DNA from: an uncultured Spirochaetales bacterium
GTDB lineage: Bacteria; Spirochaetota; Spirochaetia; Sphaerochaetales; Sphaerochaetaceae
Direction of reading: 5' to 3'
DNA length: 48,219 nt
Assembly: GCA_949285145.1 (NCBI GenBank)
Contig: CASDXQ010000019.1
Location: forward strand, 1 to 48,219
The position numbers and the translations under genes are program-made. This document shows, in pieces, positions 16,036 through 24,943 of the stretch (position 1 is the stretch's first letter; every line of letters starts with the position of its first letter). The notes below the pieces were generated by a model, which was not told the DNA's origin, made no database searches, and saw only the letters and a list, made by a program, of their open reading frames with translations.

Positions 16036-17328
16036 ATGTATCTGAAGTTTTATGATAACCCGGATGAAAGTGAATACCTTCCCCTGCTGGAGAGGAGTCT
16101 GTGCGATGACGGGAGTCTGCGCAGGTGTGTTTCAGATATTATTGAAAATGTCAGGGTGAGGGGAGATGAGGCGCTGAGGGAATATGAGGAGAGATTCGAT
16201 TCCTCAAGACTTGGCAGTTTCCATGTAACAGAGAAGGAGTTTGATGAGGCTGAAGCCAGTGTCCCGCGGGAACTTAAGAGCGCAATAGAGAGAGCATACG
16301 GGAATATCCTTGCTTTTCACGAGGCCCAGAAAAGCAATGGCGAATGTGTAGAGACAATGAAAGGCGTGAAATGCTGGAGGAAAGTTGTTCCGATTTCAAA
16401 AGTCGGGCTTTACGTTCCAGGGGGTACCGCACCGCTGTTTTCTACTGTACTGATGCTTGCCATCCCCGCAAAAGCCGCAGGATGTCCTTCTGTGACACTT
16501 GCCACACCCGCAAAAGAAGGAACTGTCAATCCGGCTGTTCTCTATTGCGCAAGACTATGCGGGGTGGATAATGTCATAAAGCTCGGAGGTGCTCAGGCAA
16601 TTGCTGCAATGGCATACGGAACTCAGAGTATCAGCAAAGTCGACAAGATTTTCGGTCCGGGCAGCCGTTATGTCACTTTTGCCAAGAGTATTGTCTCTTC
16701 TTTCTGTGCGATAGATATGCTTGCAGGTCCAAGTGAGGTCATGGTGGTGTGTGATAAGTCTTCTGATCCTGTTTACGTGGCATGTGACCTTCTGTCGCAG
16801 GCGGAACACGGGTGCGACAGTCAGGTTATTCTTATGATCAGGGCCGGAGACGGAAAAGAAGCACGTGATGTCTATGAGAGAATCGAACAGGCTCTTTCTG
16901 CCCAGATTGGTATTCTCGGCAGGCATGAATATATGCTTCCAAGTCTTTCGCATTCAGCTGCCATAGCAGTGTATGATGATGTAAAGCTGATGAAAATCGT
17001 TAATGAGTATGCACCTGAACATCTGATTCTGAACTGCCGGAATTATCATGATCTTGTGCATATGGTTGAAAGTGCAGGATCTGTTTTTCTCGGCCCGTAT
17101 TCACCGGAGAGTGCAGGTGACTATGCATCCGGAACAAACCATACACTCCCCACATCGGCATGGGCGCACAGTTCATCAGGCGTCTCCCTTGACAGCTTTG
17201 TCAAGAAGATAACGGTGCAAGAACTGACAAAAGAGGGGCTTTCATCTCTCGGAGGGACAATAATGAGGATGGCCGAGGCTGAAGATCTTATGGCACACAG
17301 CCAGGCTGTAAAGGTGAGATTGGGATGA
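16036..17328 (+). CDS. hisD: Histidinol dehydrogenase
   Basis: Oxidises L-histidinol to L-histidine in two NAD-dependent steps; zinc enzyme. The 430-residue protein has VGLYVPGGTAPLFSTVLM, KIFGPGSRYVTFAK, IDMLAGPSEVMVV and LSQAEHGCDSQ, and the metal-binding region EYAPEHLIL and ASGTNHTLPT. ATG 16036 follows AAGGAGAAA by six bases; the frame before it overlaps hisG and is not used. The stop overlaps hisC by 4 bp. Confidence 0.96.
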   Translation: MYLKFYDNPDESEYLPLLERSLCDDGSLRRCVSDIIENVRVRGDEALREYEERFDSSRLGSFHVTEKEFDEAEASVPRELKSAIERAYGNILAFHEAQKSNGECVETMKGVKCWRKVVPISKVGLYVPGGTAPLFSTVLMLAIPAKAAGCPSVTLATPAKEGTVNPAVLYCARLCGVDNVIKLGGAQAIAAMAYGTQSISKVDKIFGPGSRYVTFAKSIVSSFCAIDMLAGPSEVMVVCDKSSDPVYVACDLLSQAEHGCDSQVILMIRAGDGKEARDVYERIEQALSAQIGILGRHEYMLPSLSHSAAIAVYDDVKLMKIVNEYAPEHLILNCRNYHDLVHMVESAGSVFLGPYSPESAGDYASGTNHTLPTSAWAHSSSGVSLDSFVKKITVQELTKEGLSSLGGTIMRMAEAEDLMAHSQAVKVRLG

Positions 17329-18389
17329 GCGTTCGTGATTTGATGAGAAAAAACATACGCACGCTCGAGCCGTACAAGTGTGCACGTGATGAAGCAGGCC
17401 CGGATCTGGATATTTATCTTGATGCCAATGAGAATTATGCATCATTAAGCACTTACGGGAGAATCAACCGCTATCCGGAGAGTACCGGCCGCACTCTTCT
17501 GAAAGCTGCCGCCTCCGCTTTCTCTCTTCCAGTGGATATGATTGCGGCGGGTAACGGTTCTGATGAACTGATAGATGTGCTTTTCAGAATCTTCTGTACT
17601 CCGGGCAGGGATTCTGTCCTTGTTTTTCCTCCTACATATGGAGAATACAGCGTGCTCGCTTCCATAAATGACGTGAAGGTCATCTCATGTTCTCTGAATG
17701 AGGATTATTCTCTGTGCGAAAGCGAAGCAGAGAGAATTATAAGGGAATGCAGGCCGAAACTTACATTTTTCTGTTCTCCTAACAATCCGAGCGGCAATCT
17801 TCTGGACAGGGATGCAATACTCCGTCTTGCGTCTGTTAATGAAGGGATAAGCGTTGTGGATCAGGCTTATATTGATTTTGCTCCGGAAGGTGCTTTCACT
17901 GCTGCGGATGTTAAAGCCAATGAGAGGCTTGTGATACTGAGGACAATGTCTAAAGCATGGGCTGCCGCGGGCTGCAGGATAGGTATCATGATGGCCTGTC
18001 CTGAAATCCTGTCTGCTTTTCATGATGTCAAATATCCTTATAATATCAGCACGCCTGCTTCAGATGAAGCTGTAAGGATCCTTTCTGATCAACCCGCTTT
18101 CAAAAAGCGTGTTGATCAGATAATTTCAAACAGGGAATATCTTATGAGAGAGCTTTCCCGCCTGGATGGTGTGCTGGAGGTGAAAAGAAGCGATGCGAAT
18201 TTCTTTCTTGTGCGCTTTGCATCGGCAAAGCGCGTTTATGATGAACTCAAGAAACACGGAATAGCTGTAAGGGACAGAAGCGGCCAGATTCACTGTGAAG
18301 GCTGTCTGCGTATTACGGTAGGCAGCATGGCTGAATGCCGCGCCCTTGTCCGGGCGCTTGAATTGATTCTTTCGGGAGGTGGGAGATGA
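17325..18389 (+). CDS. hisC: Histidinol-phosphate aminotransferase
   Basis: A PLP-dependent class I/II aminotransferase that makes histidinol phosphate from imidazole-acetol phosphate. The PLP lysine is in RTMSKAWAAAGCRIG; GNGSDELIDVLFR and CSPNNPSGN are the other hallmark segments. The 354 residues match the family. It overlaps both hisD and hisB by four bases, so the cluster is tightly coupled. Confidence 0.95.
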   Translation: MSVRDLMRKNIRTLEPYKCARDEAGPDLDIYLDANENYASLSTYGRINRYPESTGRTLLKAAASAFSLPVDMIAAGNGSDELIDVLFRIFCTPGRDSVLVFPPTYGEYSVLASINDVKVISCSLNEDYSLCESEAERIIRECRPKLTFFCSPNNPSGNLLDRDAILRLASVNEGISVVDQAYIDFAPEGAFTAADVKANERLVILRTMSKAWAAAGCRIGIMMACPEILSAFHDVKYPYNISTPASDEAVRILSDQPAFKKRVDQIISNREYLMRELSRLDGVLEVKRSDANFFLVRFASAKRVYDELKKHGIAVRDRSGQIHCEGCLRITVGSMAECRALVRALELILSGGGR

Positions 18390-19507
18390 AAGCAGAAAAG
18401 TCCGTGCTGTTTATTGACAGGGACGGTGTCATAGTGGAAGAGATGCAGGTTGACAGCCTTGAGAAAATCCATTTCATTAAGCATGTGATGGAAGCTCTGC
18501 GGGAGATAAGGAGAAAAACTGACTTCCTCATTGTGATGGTTTCCAATCAGGATGGAGTGAATACGCCTTCTTTTCCTTACGATGATTTTCTTGCCGCACA
18601 TGAGAAAATACTTGAGATACTGAGAGGAGAGGATGTTTTCTTCGATGACATTTTCATTGACTATTCCCTTCCTGAGGACAGATGTCCCGGACGCAAGCCC
18701 GGTACAGGCATGCTCAGTGAGTTTTTCACTGATGAATATGATCTTTCATCATCTTTTGTCATCGGGGATCGCCTCACTGATATGAAACTTGCCGGAAATC
18801 TCGGGGCAAAAGGAATATGGTTCCATCCAAAGGGTCAGGAAGAAACTCCTTCACATGTTGTTTTAGAATCGGATTCATGGCTTGAAATAGCAGCCTTTCT
18901 TACAAATTCAGATATTAAAACGCATCGTAAGGCATCGATAGAAAGAAAGACTAAAGAAACAGATATCTTTTTGTCGGTCGATCTGGACGGCAGCGGACAG
19001 GGAAAAATATCAACAGGGATAGGTTTCTTTGACCATATGCTTGAACAGATAGTAAAACATGCCAGATTTGATGTGGAATCCTCTTTCTGCGGAGACACAG
19101 AAGTTGATGAGCATCACAGTGTTGAGGATATTGCCCTTTCTCTGGGAAAGGTAATAAACAGTGCGCTGGGCGATAAGAAAGGAATCAGCCGGTATGGTTT
19201 CGATCTTCTGTGCATGGATGATGTGCATGCCGAGGTATCCATAGATTTCTCCGGACGTCCGGATCTTGTTTTTGATGTTGGATTCACGAGGGATTACATA
19301 GGCTCTTTTCCATCTGAAATGATAAAGCATTTCTTCAAATCCTTCTGTGATGAAGCCCGATGCAATCTTTACATGAATGTCAGCTGCGGTAATGCCCATC
19401 ATCAGGCAGAAGCTCTGTTCAAGGCTTTTGCAAGGGCTGTGAGGATGGCGGTCAGACGCATGCCGGGCTGTAACGATGTAGTTTCCAGCAAAGGAGTTCT
19501 TGAATGA
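18386..19507 (+). CDS. hisB: Bifunctional histidinol-phosphatase / imidazoleglycerol-phosphate dehydratase
   Basis: A fusion enzyme: residues 1-170 are a HAD phosphatase with FIDRDGVIVEE, VSNQDGV and VIGDRLTDMKLAGNLGAKG; residues 180-373 are the dehydratase with GIGFFDHML, DEHHSVEDIALSLG and CGNAHHQAEALFKAFARA. In E. coli the phosphatase has a four-ligand zinc loop (CxH...CxC); here it reads SLPEDRCPGRKPGTGM and lacks most ligands. As recalled, Bacteroidetes HisB proteins have a similar zinc-free RKPGTGM loop. Bifunctional HisB is unusual outside Gammaproteobacteria and Bacteroidetes, which hints at transfer of the operon or gene. Confidence 0.94.
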   Translation: MKAEKSVLFIDRDGVIVEEMQVDSLEKIHFIKHVMEALREIRRKTDFLIVMVSNQDGVNTPSFPYDDFLAAHEKILEILRGEDVFFDDIFIDYSLPEDRCPGRKPGTGMLSEFFTDEYDLSSSFVIGDRLTDMKLAGNLGAKGIWFHPKGQEETPSHVVLESDSWLEIAAFLTNSDIKTHRKASIERKTKETDIFLSVDLDGSGQGKISTGIGFFDHMLEQIVKHARFDVESSFCGDTEVDEHHSVEDIALSLGKVINSALGDKKGISRYGFDLLCMDDVHAEVSIDFSGRPDLVFDVGFTRDYIGSFPSEMIKHFFKSFCDEARCNLYMNVSCGNAHHQAEALFKAFARAVRMAVRRMPGCNDVVSSKGVLE

Positions 19508-20100
19508 CAGCTGTAGTTGATTATAATGCGGGCAACATATTTTCGGTTGTATGTGCACTTGAACGTCTCGGGGAAAAAGTTGCCGTTACATCCGACAAGG
19601 ATACGATACTGTCGGCGGACAGAGTCGTTTTCCCCGGTGTCGGTCATGCTGTGAGCGCTATGGAGGAATTGGAGAAGTGCGGTCTTATTGGTGTGCTGAG
19701 AAGTGTGACCCGGCCTTTTCTCGGTATCTGTCTAGGAATGCAGCTGATGTGTTCGACCAGCGAAGAAGGCCCGGCATCTCTTCTTTCCATAGTCAATGCG
19801 GATGTGAAGAAATTCGATCCTTCAATATGCCATAAAATACCACAGATCGGATGGAATACCGTATTCAATCTTTCATCCCCTTTGTTTGATGGTGTAAAAG
19901 AAGGTACGTATTTCTTCTTTGACCATTCATATTACGTGCCTCTTCTGAATGATAATACTGCCTCTTTCAGCGAATATTACGGTTTTGATTATTCTTCTGC
20001 GCTGTGCTGGGATAATTTCTTCGGGGTGCAGTTCCACCCGGAGAAAAGCGGTAAAGCCGGAGCCCGGGTGCTGGAGAATTTCATCCATATGGAGCTGTGA
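19504..20100 (+). CDS. hisH: Imidazole glycerol phosphate synthase, glutaminase subunit
   Basis: Supplies ammonia from glutamine to HisF. A class I glutamine amidotransferase of 198 residues with the nucleophile in GICLGMQLM and the His-Glu pair in GVQFHPEKSG. VDYNAGNIFSV at the start and VFPGVGHA are family signatures. It overlaps hisB by 4 bp. It works with hisF, encoded two genes downstream. Confidence 0.95.
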   Translation: MTAVVDYNAGNIFSVVCALERLGEKVAVTSDKDTILSADRVVFPGVGHAVSAMEELEKCGLIGVLRSVTRPFLGICLGMQLMCSTSEEGPASLLSIVNADVKKFDPSICHKIPQIGWNTVFNLSSPLFDGVKEGTYFFFDHSYYVPLLNDNTASFSEYYGFDYSSALCWDNFFGVQFHPEKSGKAGARVLENFIHMEL

Positions 20101-20103
20101 TTT

Positions 20104-20820
20104 ATGTTAATATTCCCTGCAATTGATCTTATAGAAGGAAAGTGCGTGCGCCTTACAAAAGGTGATTACTCTGCAGGAAAAGTATATGATGCTTCCCCGC
20201 TTGAGTGTGCAAAGCGTTTTGAGGACGCAGGGCTGACTCGTCTCCATCTTGTCGATCTGGAAGGGGCCAGAGACAAAGAGCCGAAAAACCTTGATGTACT
20301 GGAGGCCATAGCATCAAGGACATCCCTTGTCGTGGATTACGGCGGAGGAATGTATTCCACATCATCGCTTGAGGCAGCTTTCAATGCCGGCGCATCTTTT
20401 GTCACCTGTGGCTCCACGGCTGTCAGGAATCGGTCTCTTGCCCTCGACTGGATTGAGATGTACGGTGAGAAAATCATCCTGGGCGCTGATTGCGTGCATG
20501 GACGCATTGCTGCCGGTGCGTGGATGGAGAGAACAGGATTTGATGTGGTTCCGTTTATTTCCTCATATCTTGACAAGGGAATAAAATACTGCATTTCAAC
20601 AGATGTGGCGAAAGACGGGATGCTTTCAGGTCCGGGGTTTGAGTTGTATGAGAAAATACTCTCGTCTCTGGATGTGTGTCTGATTGCATCAGGTGGAATC
20701 AGCTGCATGGAGGATATTGAAAGATTGCGTGATATGGGCGTTTACGGGGTAATAGTCGGTAAGGCTTACTATGAAGGAAAACTGTCCCTGAAGGATCTTA
20801 AGGAGGCGGAGGAATGTTAG
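20104..20820 (+). CDS. hisA: ProFAR isomerase
   Basis: Isomerises ProFAR to PRFAR. A TIM barrel of 238 residues with the catalytic aspartate in [15 protein letters not shown], the second aspartate region [16 protein letters not shown], and the phosphate-binding loops GGGMYS, ASGGISC and [10 protein letters not shown]. It starts three bases after hisH and overlaps hisF by 7 bp. Confidence 0.95.
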   Translation: MLIFPAIDLIEGKCVRLTKGDYSAGKVYDASPLECAKRFEDAGLTRLHLVDLEGARDKEPKNLDVLEAIASRTSLVVDYGGGMYSTSSLEAAFNAGASFVTCGSTAVRNRSLALDWIEMYGEKIILGADCVHGRIAAGAWMERTGFDVVPFISSYLDKGIKYCISTDVAKDGMLSGPGFELYEKILSSLDVCLIASGGISCMEDIERLRDMGVYGVIVGKAYYEGKLSLKDLKEAEEC

Positions 20821-21581
20821 CAAAAAGGATTATACCGTGCCTTGACATAAAAAACGGACGGACTGTCAAAGGAATCAATTTTCTTGGTCTCAGGGATGCC
20901 GGCGATCCTGTCGAGAATGCTGTACGTTACTGTGAGGAAGGAGCTGATGAGCTTGTTTTCCTTGATATCAGCGCGACAGTTGAAGGCCGAGAGCCGATAG
21001 GCGGACTGGTGAGGAAAATCGCAATGAATCTTAATATCCCTTTCACTGTAGGAGGCGGTATTAAAACAGCAGAGGATGTGAAGAACATATTGCTCTGCGG
21101 TGCGGATAAAGTCTCCATAAACAGCCAGGCCGTAAGAAACAGCGGAATGATAAAACAGGCATGTGAACGTTTCGGCTCTCAGTGCATGGTTGTCGCAATT
21201 GATGTCAGGGCAAACGCGTCAATGCCCTCCGGCTATGAGGTTTATATTGATGGAGGAAGAACCGCTTCAGGCCTTGATGCACTGGAGCATGCCCGTACGG
21301 TTGAAAAACTGGGAGCCGGAGAAATACTGCTGACCAGCATGGAGAGTGACGGAACGAAAAACGGTTTTGATCTGGCTATCACATCTCTTTTAAGCCGCTC
21401 TCTTTCCATTCCCGTCATCGCCTCGGGAGGTGCGGGAAAGCCTGAGGATTTCCTTGATGTCTTCTCCCCCTCCTGTGATGCTGCCGCAGCTCTTGCCGCA
21501 TCTGTATTTCACTATCACGAAATTGATATTTCTGATCTGAAAAACTATTTACAAGAACATGGAATTCCTGTTAGGGTGTGA
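20814..21581 (+). CDS. hisF: Imidazole glycerol phosphate synthase, cyclase subunit
   Basis: Makes imidazole glycerol phosphate and AICAR from PRFAR and the ammonia released by HisH. A 255-residue TIM barrel with both catalytic aspartates, in [15 protein letters not shown] and [10 protein letters not shown], and phosphate loops VGGGIKT and ASGGAG. GGAGG precedes the start inside hisA. The AICAR by-product feeds purine synthesis, whose late genes lie at 42-44.5 kb. Confidence 0.96.
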   Translation: MLAKRIIPCLDIKNGRTVKGINFLGLRDAGDPVENAVRYCEEGADELVFLDISATVEGREPIGGLVRKIAMNLNIPFTVGGGIKTAEDVKNILLCGADKVSINSQAVRNSGMIKQACERFGSQCMVVAIDVRANASMPSGYEVYIDGGRTASGLDALEHARTVEKLGAGEILLTSMESDGTKNGFDLAITSLLSRSLSIPVIASGGAGKPEDFLDVFSPSCDAAAALAASVFHYHEIDISDLKNYLQEHGIPVRV

Positions 21582-21602
21582 AAATATCCGGGGAATATAA
21601 AA

Positions 21603-22211
21603 ATGGAAATAGATTTTGCAAAAGGCGGCGGACTTGTTCCTGCTATTGTGCAGGATGCTGTTACACATAGAGTATTGATGCTTGGTTATATGAATGAGGA
21701 AGCCTATCAGCTTACGCTGGACAGGGGGCTTGTTACTTTCTGGTCCCGCTCGAGGAACCGTATCTGGACAAAAGGTGAGACAAGCGGCAATTTCCTGCAG
21801 GTCCGGGAAATTCTTGCCGACTGTGACAATGATACTCTGCTTGTGAAGGCGATTCCTTCAGGTCCTGTCTGCCATACCGGAGCGGATACCTGCTTCAACG
21901 AGGAAAATGAACCGGGAGAGATGACCAGCACGGAATTCCTCGTATACCTTGAGGATGTGATCCAGGACAGACGGAACAATCCGCAGGAAGGCAGTTATAC
22001 AAATCATCTTTTCAGCAGGGGTCTCAACAAGATAGCTCAGAAGGTCGGAGAAGAGGCTGTTGAGCTCATCATTGCCTCAAAGGATGACAACAAGGAACTG
22101 TTCCTTGGAGAGGCAGCGGATCTTGTCTATCATTTCCTTGTCCTTCTTGCCCAGAAGGATACCAAACTTGCAGAAGTTGTGGATGTGCTTAAAGGCAGAC
22201 ATTCCCGTTGA
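21603..22211 (+). CDS. hisI: Bifunctional phosphoribosyl-AMP cyclohydrolase / phosphoribosyl-ATP pyrophosphatase
   Basis: A HisIE fusion catalysing steps two and three. Residues 1-110 are HisI, with TFWSRSRNRIWTKGETSGN, the metal-binding DCDNDTLL and GPVCHTGADTCF. Residues 115-202 are HisE, with VGEEAVELIIASKDDN and the helix EAADLVYHFLVLLA. It completes a full pathway set in one operon: G, D, C, B, H, A, F, IE. Confidence 0.95.
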   Translation: MEIDFAKGGGLVPAIVQDAVTHRVLMLGYMNEEAYQLTLDRGLVTFWSRSRNRIWTKGETSGNFLQVREILADCDNDTLLVKAIPSGPVCHTGADTCFNEENEPGEMTSTEFLVYLEDVIQDRRNNPQEGSYTNHLFSRGLNKIAQKVGEEAVELIIASKDDNKELFLGEAADLVYHFLVLLAQKDTKLAEVVDVLKGRHSR

Positions 22212-22212
22212 T

Positions 22213-22800
22213 ATGATAGAAGAGTATTTTTCAGATAAAACAATTGAAACCGTCACTCTTGACGGTATTTGCGTGGGGGGAGGAATTTTCTCCTCTCATT
22301 CTTTTCTCTCATCTTCTTTCTCTTCCTCAGCATTCACTTGCTGCAGCTTCTCTGATGCATCGCTTATCGGCTGTGATTTCACGGAATGCGATTTCAGCGC
22401 ATCTGATTTCACTTCATCACTTGTGAGGGATGTATCATTCACGAAGTGCTGCCTTAAAGGTTGCATGTTCTCTTCTGCCTCTTTTAAAAATGTGAGATTC
22501 AGCGACTGCTATCTTGTTTTTTCCTGCATGCACGCTTGTGTGATGCAGAAAGTATCGTTTTCTTCATGCAATATGTCTGATACGGATTTTTCTTCCGTCA
22601 GGCATAAAGACCTGTCCATAAGAAATTCAAATATGCACAGGGCTTCTGTTGCCGGTACTGCTCTCAAGTCTGTTGATCTCTCGGGAAGTGATCTTTCATC
22701 TGTCTTCATGAGTGAGAATCTTAAGGAAATAATGGGATCTGAACTTGATCAGTCACAGGCTCTGGATGTGATCCGGCTGCTTGGAGTCAGAATCAGATGA
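22213..22800 (+). CDS. Pentapeptide-repeat protein
   Basis: A 195-residue protein of tandem five-residue repeats with central Phe or Leu, for example FSSASFKNVRFSDC, VDLSGSDLSS and MSDTDFSSV, forming a right-handed quadrilateral beta-helix. The repeats are unusually serine- and cysteine-rich. Its ATG comes one base after the hisIE stop, so it is probably co-transcribed with the his operon, although no link to histidine is known. Some pentapeptide proteins protect DNA gyrase; nothing here shows that. Confidence 0.8.
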   Translation: MIEEYFSDKTIETVTLDGICVGGGIFSSHSFLSSSFSSSAFTCCSFSDASLIGCDFTECDFSASDFTSSLVRDVSFTKCCLKGCMFSSASFKNVRFSDCYLVFSCMHACVMQKVSFSSCNMSDTDFSSVRHKDLSIRNSNMHRASVAGTALKSVDLSGSDLSSVFMSENLKEIMGSELDQSQALDVIRLLGVRIR

Positions 22801-22882
22801 TTTCAACGAAATTTTTTCTTTCTTATATATTTGTTCTATTTAACTATTATTCCTATTAAGGTACTAAATTTCAAAAATATTC

Positions 22883-22914
22883 AAAAAAAAGAGATGCATG
22901 TCATTCTGCATCTC
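22883..22914 (-). terminator. Rho-independent terminator after radC
   Basis: GAGATGCA and TGCATCTC form an eight-pair stem with an eight-base loop; on the minus strand it is followed by eight T. It lies just downstream of radC. It may also weakly stop the his operon from the other side. Confidence 0.75.
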
Positions 22915-22925
22915 ATGAAAATCTT

Positions 22926-23621
22926 TCATCTGTCCATCAGCCCATGTTCCAGAAATGAATAGTATCCGGTACCTGAGAAGATTATATGATCCAGTACTTT
23001 TATTCCCAGAATATCGCCGCTCAGGAGTATTCTCTTTGTCACGCTTATATCATCATCACTCGGATCCAGCTTGCCTGAGGGATGATTGTGTGCTATCGCA
23101 ATGGCTGTCGCACGGCGCTGAATCGCATCCGAAAAAATTTCCCTGGGATGTACTAGTGTCTTGTTCACAAGGCCGACTGTGGCGACAAAAACATTGAGTA
23201 TTTCATGTGCTCCGTTCAGTACCAGTACAATAAACTGTTCCTGATCTCTGGTTGCGTAATGGCGCACTTCACGGAAAATGTCACCAGGTGACGAGATGGA
23301 CGGGCCGATTCCGTATTTTTTCATTCTTCTCCGTCCGAGTTCCAGTGCTGCGAGTATCTGTGAGCTTTTCGCCCTGCCCAGACCATTTATTGAACAGATG
23401 CTTCTGAAGTCTGGTTCTTCCGGTTTGTCCAGAAGTGCCTGCAGATCTGAAGAGACTTCACTGACAGGTCTCTCTGCCGTGCCTGATGAGACAAGCAGCA
23501 TGATCAGCTCAAGGTCTGAAAGACTTTCAGCTCCTTTCATTTCCATTTTTTCTCTTGGTCTGTCCTGTTTTTCCATTTCGCTGATGACTGTCCAGACCGG
23601 TTTGCTGTTTTCGTATGTCAT
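22926..23621 (-). CDS. radC: RadC-family JAB/MPN-domain protein
   Basis: A 231-residue protein with an N-terminal helix-hairpin-helix (INGLGRAKSSQILAALELGRR) and a C-terminal JAMM metal site, HNHPSGKLDPSDDD. RadC was once linked to repair, but its biochemical role is unresolved; it is often a marker of mobile DNA. It is divergent from the merR gene, with 56 bp between the start codons. Confidence 0.92.
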   Translation of the reverse strand: MTYENSKPVWTVISEMEKQDRPREKMEMKGAESLSDLELIMLLVSSGTAERPVSEVSSDLQALLDKPEEPDFRSICSINGLGRAKSSQILAALELGRRRMKKYGIGPSISSPGDIFREVRHYATRDQEQFIVLVLNGAHEILNVFVATVGLVNKTLVHPREIFSDAIQRRATAIAIAHNHPSGKLDPSDDDISVTKRILLSGDILGIKVLDHIIFSGTGYYSFLEHGLMDR

Positions 23622-23641
23622 ACCTTATATACATTTTTTTC

Positions 23642-23670
23642 TTTCAATTTGGCTAAAAAATATCTAAACT
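23642..23670 (+). promoter_or_regulatory. Candidate leaderless promoter of merR
   Basis: TTTCAA and TAAACT are separated by 17 bp; the -10 box ends seven bases before ATG. No Shine-Dalgarno sequence is visible. Confidence 0.4.
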
Positions 23671-23677
23671 GCATTCA

Positions 23678-24127
23678 ATGAGCGAGAAAACATACAAAAT
23701 AGGGAAGCTGGCGAAACTTACCGGGCTGACACCGAGAACCATACGCTATTATGATGAGCTGGGACTTCTGAAGACAAAAAGCCGCACACAGGGAGGTCAG
23801 AGAATCTACTCTGACCGTGATCTGGTTTATATAAAGCGGATAATGGAACTGAAAGCGCTTTCCTTTTCCCTTGAAGAGATAAAATCAATCATAATGCTTG
23901 GCGCCGATGATGAATCCGGAGAGAAAAGACGTTCTGTTCTCCTTTCAAACTACAGAAGGAAAAAGGAAGAGGCCGAGAGAAAAAAGTATCTTATAGAGGA
24001 AGAGATATCAGAGCTTGACTGGCATATAAAGCAGCTGGAAAAGGCCGGAAACAGCTTTAAGGACTGCCCCGGCTCATTATGCCTTAACTGCGCATTTAAA
24101 ACCGGCTGCTCATTTACAGAGAGATGA
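23678..24127 (+). CDS. MerR-family transcriptional regulator with cysteine-rich tail
   Basis: The N-terminal winged helix-turn-helix is clear: YKIGKLAKLTGLTPRTIRYYDELGLL, then LVYIKRIMELKALSFSLEEIKSI. A coiled coil at about residues 85-120 would dimerise. The tail has four cysteines in DCPGSLCLNCAFKTGC, spaced C-x4-C-x2-C-x5-C, suggesting an iron-sulfur cluster or metal as the sensed ligand. The target is unknown; radC is divergent and the ABC operon ends opposite. The last 18 bp overlap the convergent TIM-barrel gene. Confidence 0.85.
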   Translation: MSEKTYKIGKLAKLTGLTPRTIRYYDELGLLKTKSRTQGGQRIYSDRDLVYIKRIMELKALSFSLEEIKSIIMLGADDESGEKRRSVLLSNYRRKKEEAERKKYLIEEEISELDWHIKQLEKAGNSFKDCPGSLCLNCAFKTGCSFTER

Positions 24128-24943
24128 AAGAATTTCACCGATATGCAGTGAAAGCCTTACGGCATCTTCTTTGAGACTTTCTGGCAGATATCGGGTGAAG
24201 AACATGCATTCAAATGTGTACCATCCTTTGTATTCTATGCTCTGGAATGCCTGCATGACTGCACTCCAGTCGATTGTACCGAAAAAGGGTAGCAGATGTT
24301 CATCTTCGCTGCCGTGATTGTCTGCAATATGCGTTGCGGCAAGATGCCTGCCGTATGCCCTTATTTCTTCCGCCGGATCCAGCCCTCTCATATAAGCATG
24401 TCCTGTATCAAAGCATATTCCGAGATATCTGCTTCTGGCTGCATCAATAACGCCCAGCAGCTGTCTGCTGTCTGACATCTCATCTGCCTTTTCCATGTTT
24501 TCCAGGGCAAGGATGCTGTCTGTTCCTTCAAACAGCGGCAGGAATTTCTCCAGATACGAGACATTATCCTCAATGTTTCCTTTTACCGGATGAATCACTA
24601 CTGCACCAACTGAAAGAGAAATTGAATACTCAATTGCCCTTTTTATCAGATCGTCGAAGTAATTTCTTTCTCTGGAAGAAAGTGAACCATAATCACGTGG
24701 GTATGGAACATGAGACTGCACATAATTTAGTTTGTAATCCTTACTATATTTCCCCAGAGTTCTGACATACTCATTCCCGATGTCAGAAGAAGGATTCATC
24801 ATCTCGCAGAAATTCAGATCGATATTCCTGTATCCCCATGATGCAAGATCAGGGATGATATCCTTCATCTTTCTCTTTCCTCCATCTCTCATGAATGAGA
24901 TCAGGTTAGTGCTGGTTGCCGTTCTGTTCATTGAAATCATCAA
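24110..24943 (-). CDS. Xylose isomerase-like TIM-barrel protein (sugar phosphate isomerase/epimerase)
   Basis: An AP-endonuclease-2/xylose-isomerase-like barrel of 277 residues. Metal ligands are suggested by ALENMEKADEMSD, GICFDTGHAYM, THIADNHGSEDEHLLPFFGTIDW and WYTFECMF. It is the last gene of the minus-strand ABC operon and overlaps the binding-protein gene by 38 bp. It probably isomerises or epimerises the imported sugar, but the substrate cannot be read from sequence. ATG 24943, 24940 or 24931 may be used; a strong GGAGGAAAG lies further inside but would cut off the first strand. Confidence 0.82.
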   Translation of the reverse strand: MMISMNRTATSTNLISFMRDGGKRKMKDIIPDLASWGYRNIDLNFCEMMNPSSDIGNEYVRTLGKYSKDYKLNYVQSHVPYPRDYGSLSSRERNYFDDLIKRAIEYSISLSVGAVVIHPVKGNIEDNVSYLEKFLPLFEGTDSILALENMEKADEMSDSRQLLGVIDAARSRYLGICFDTGHAYMRGLDPAEEIRAYGRHLAATHIADNHGSEDEHLLPFFGTIDWSAVMQAFQSIEYKGWYTFECMFFTRYLPESLKEDAVRLSLHIGEILSSLCK

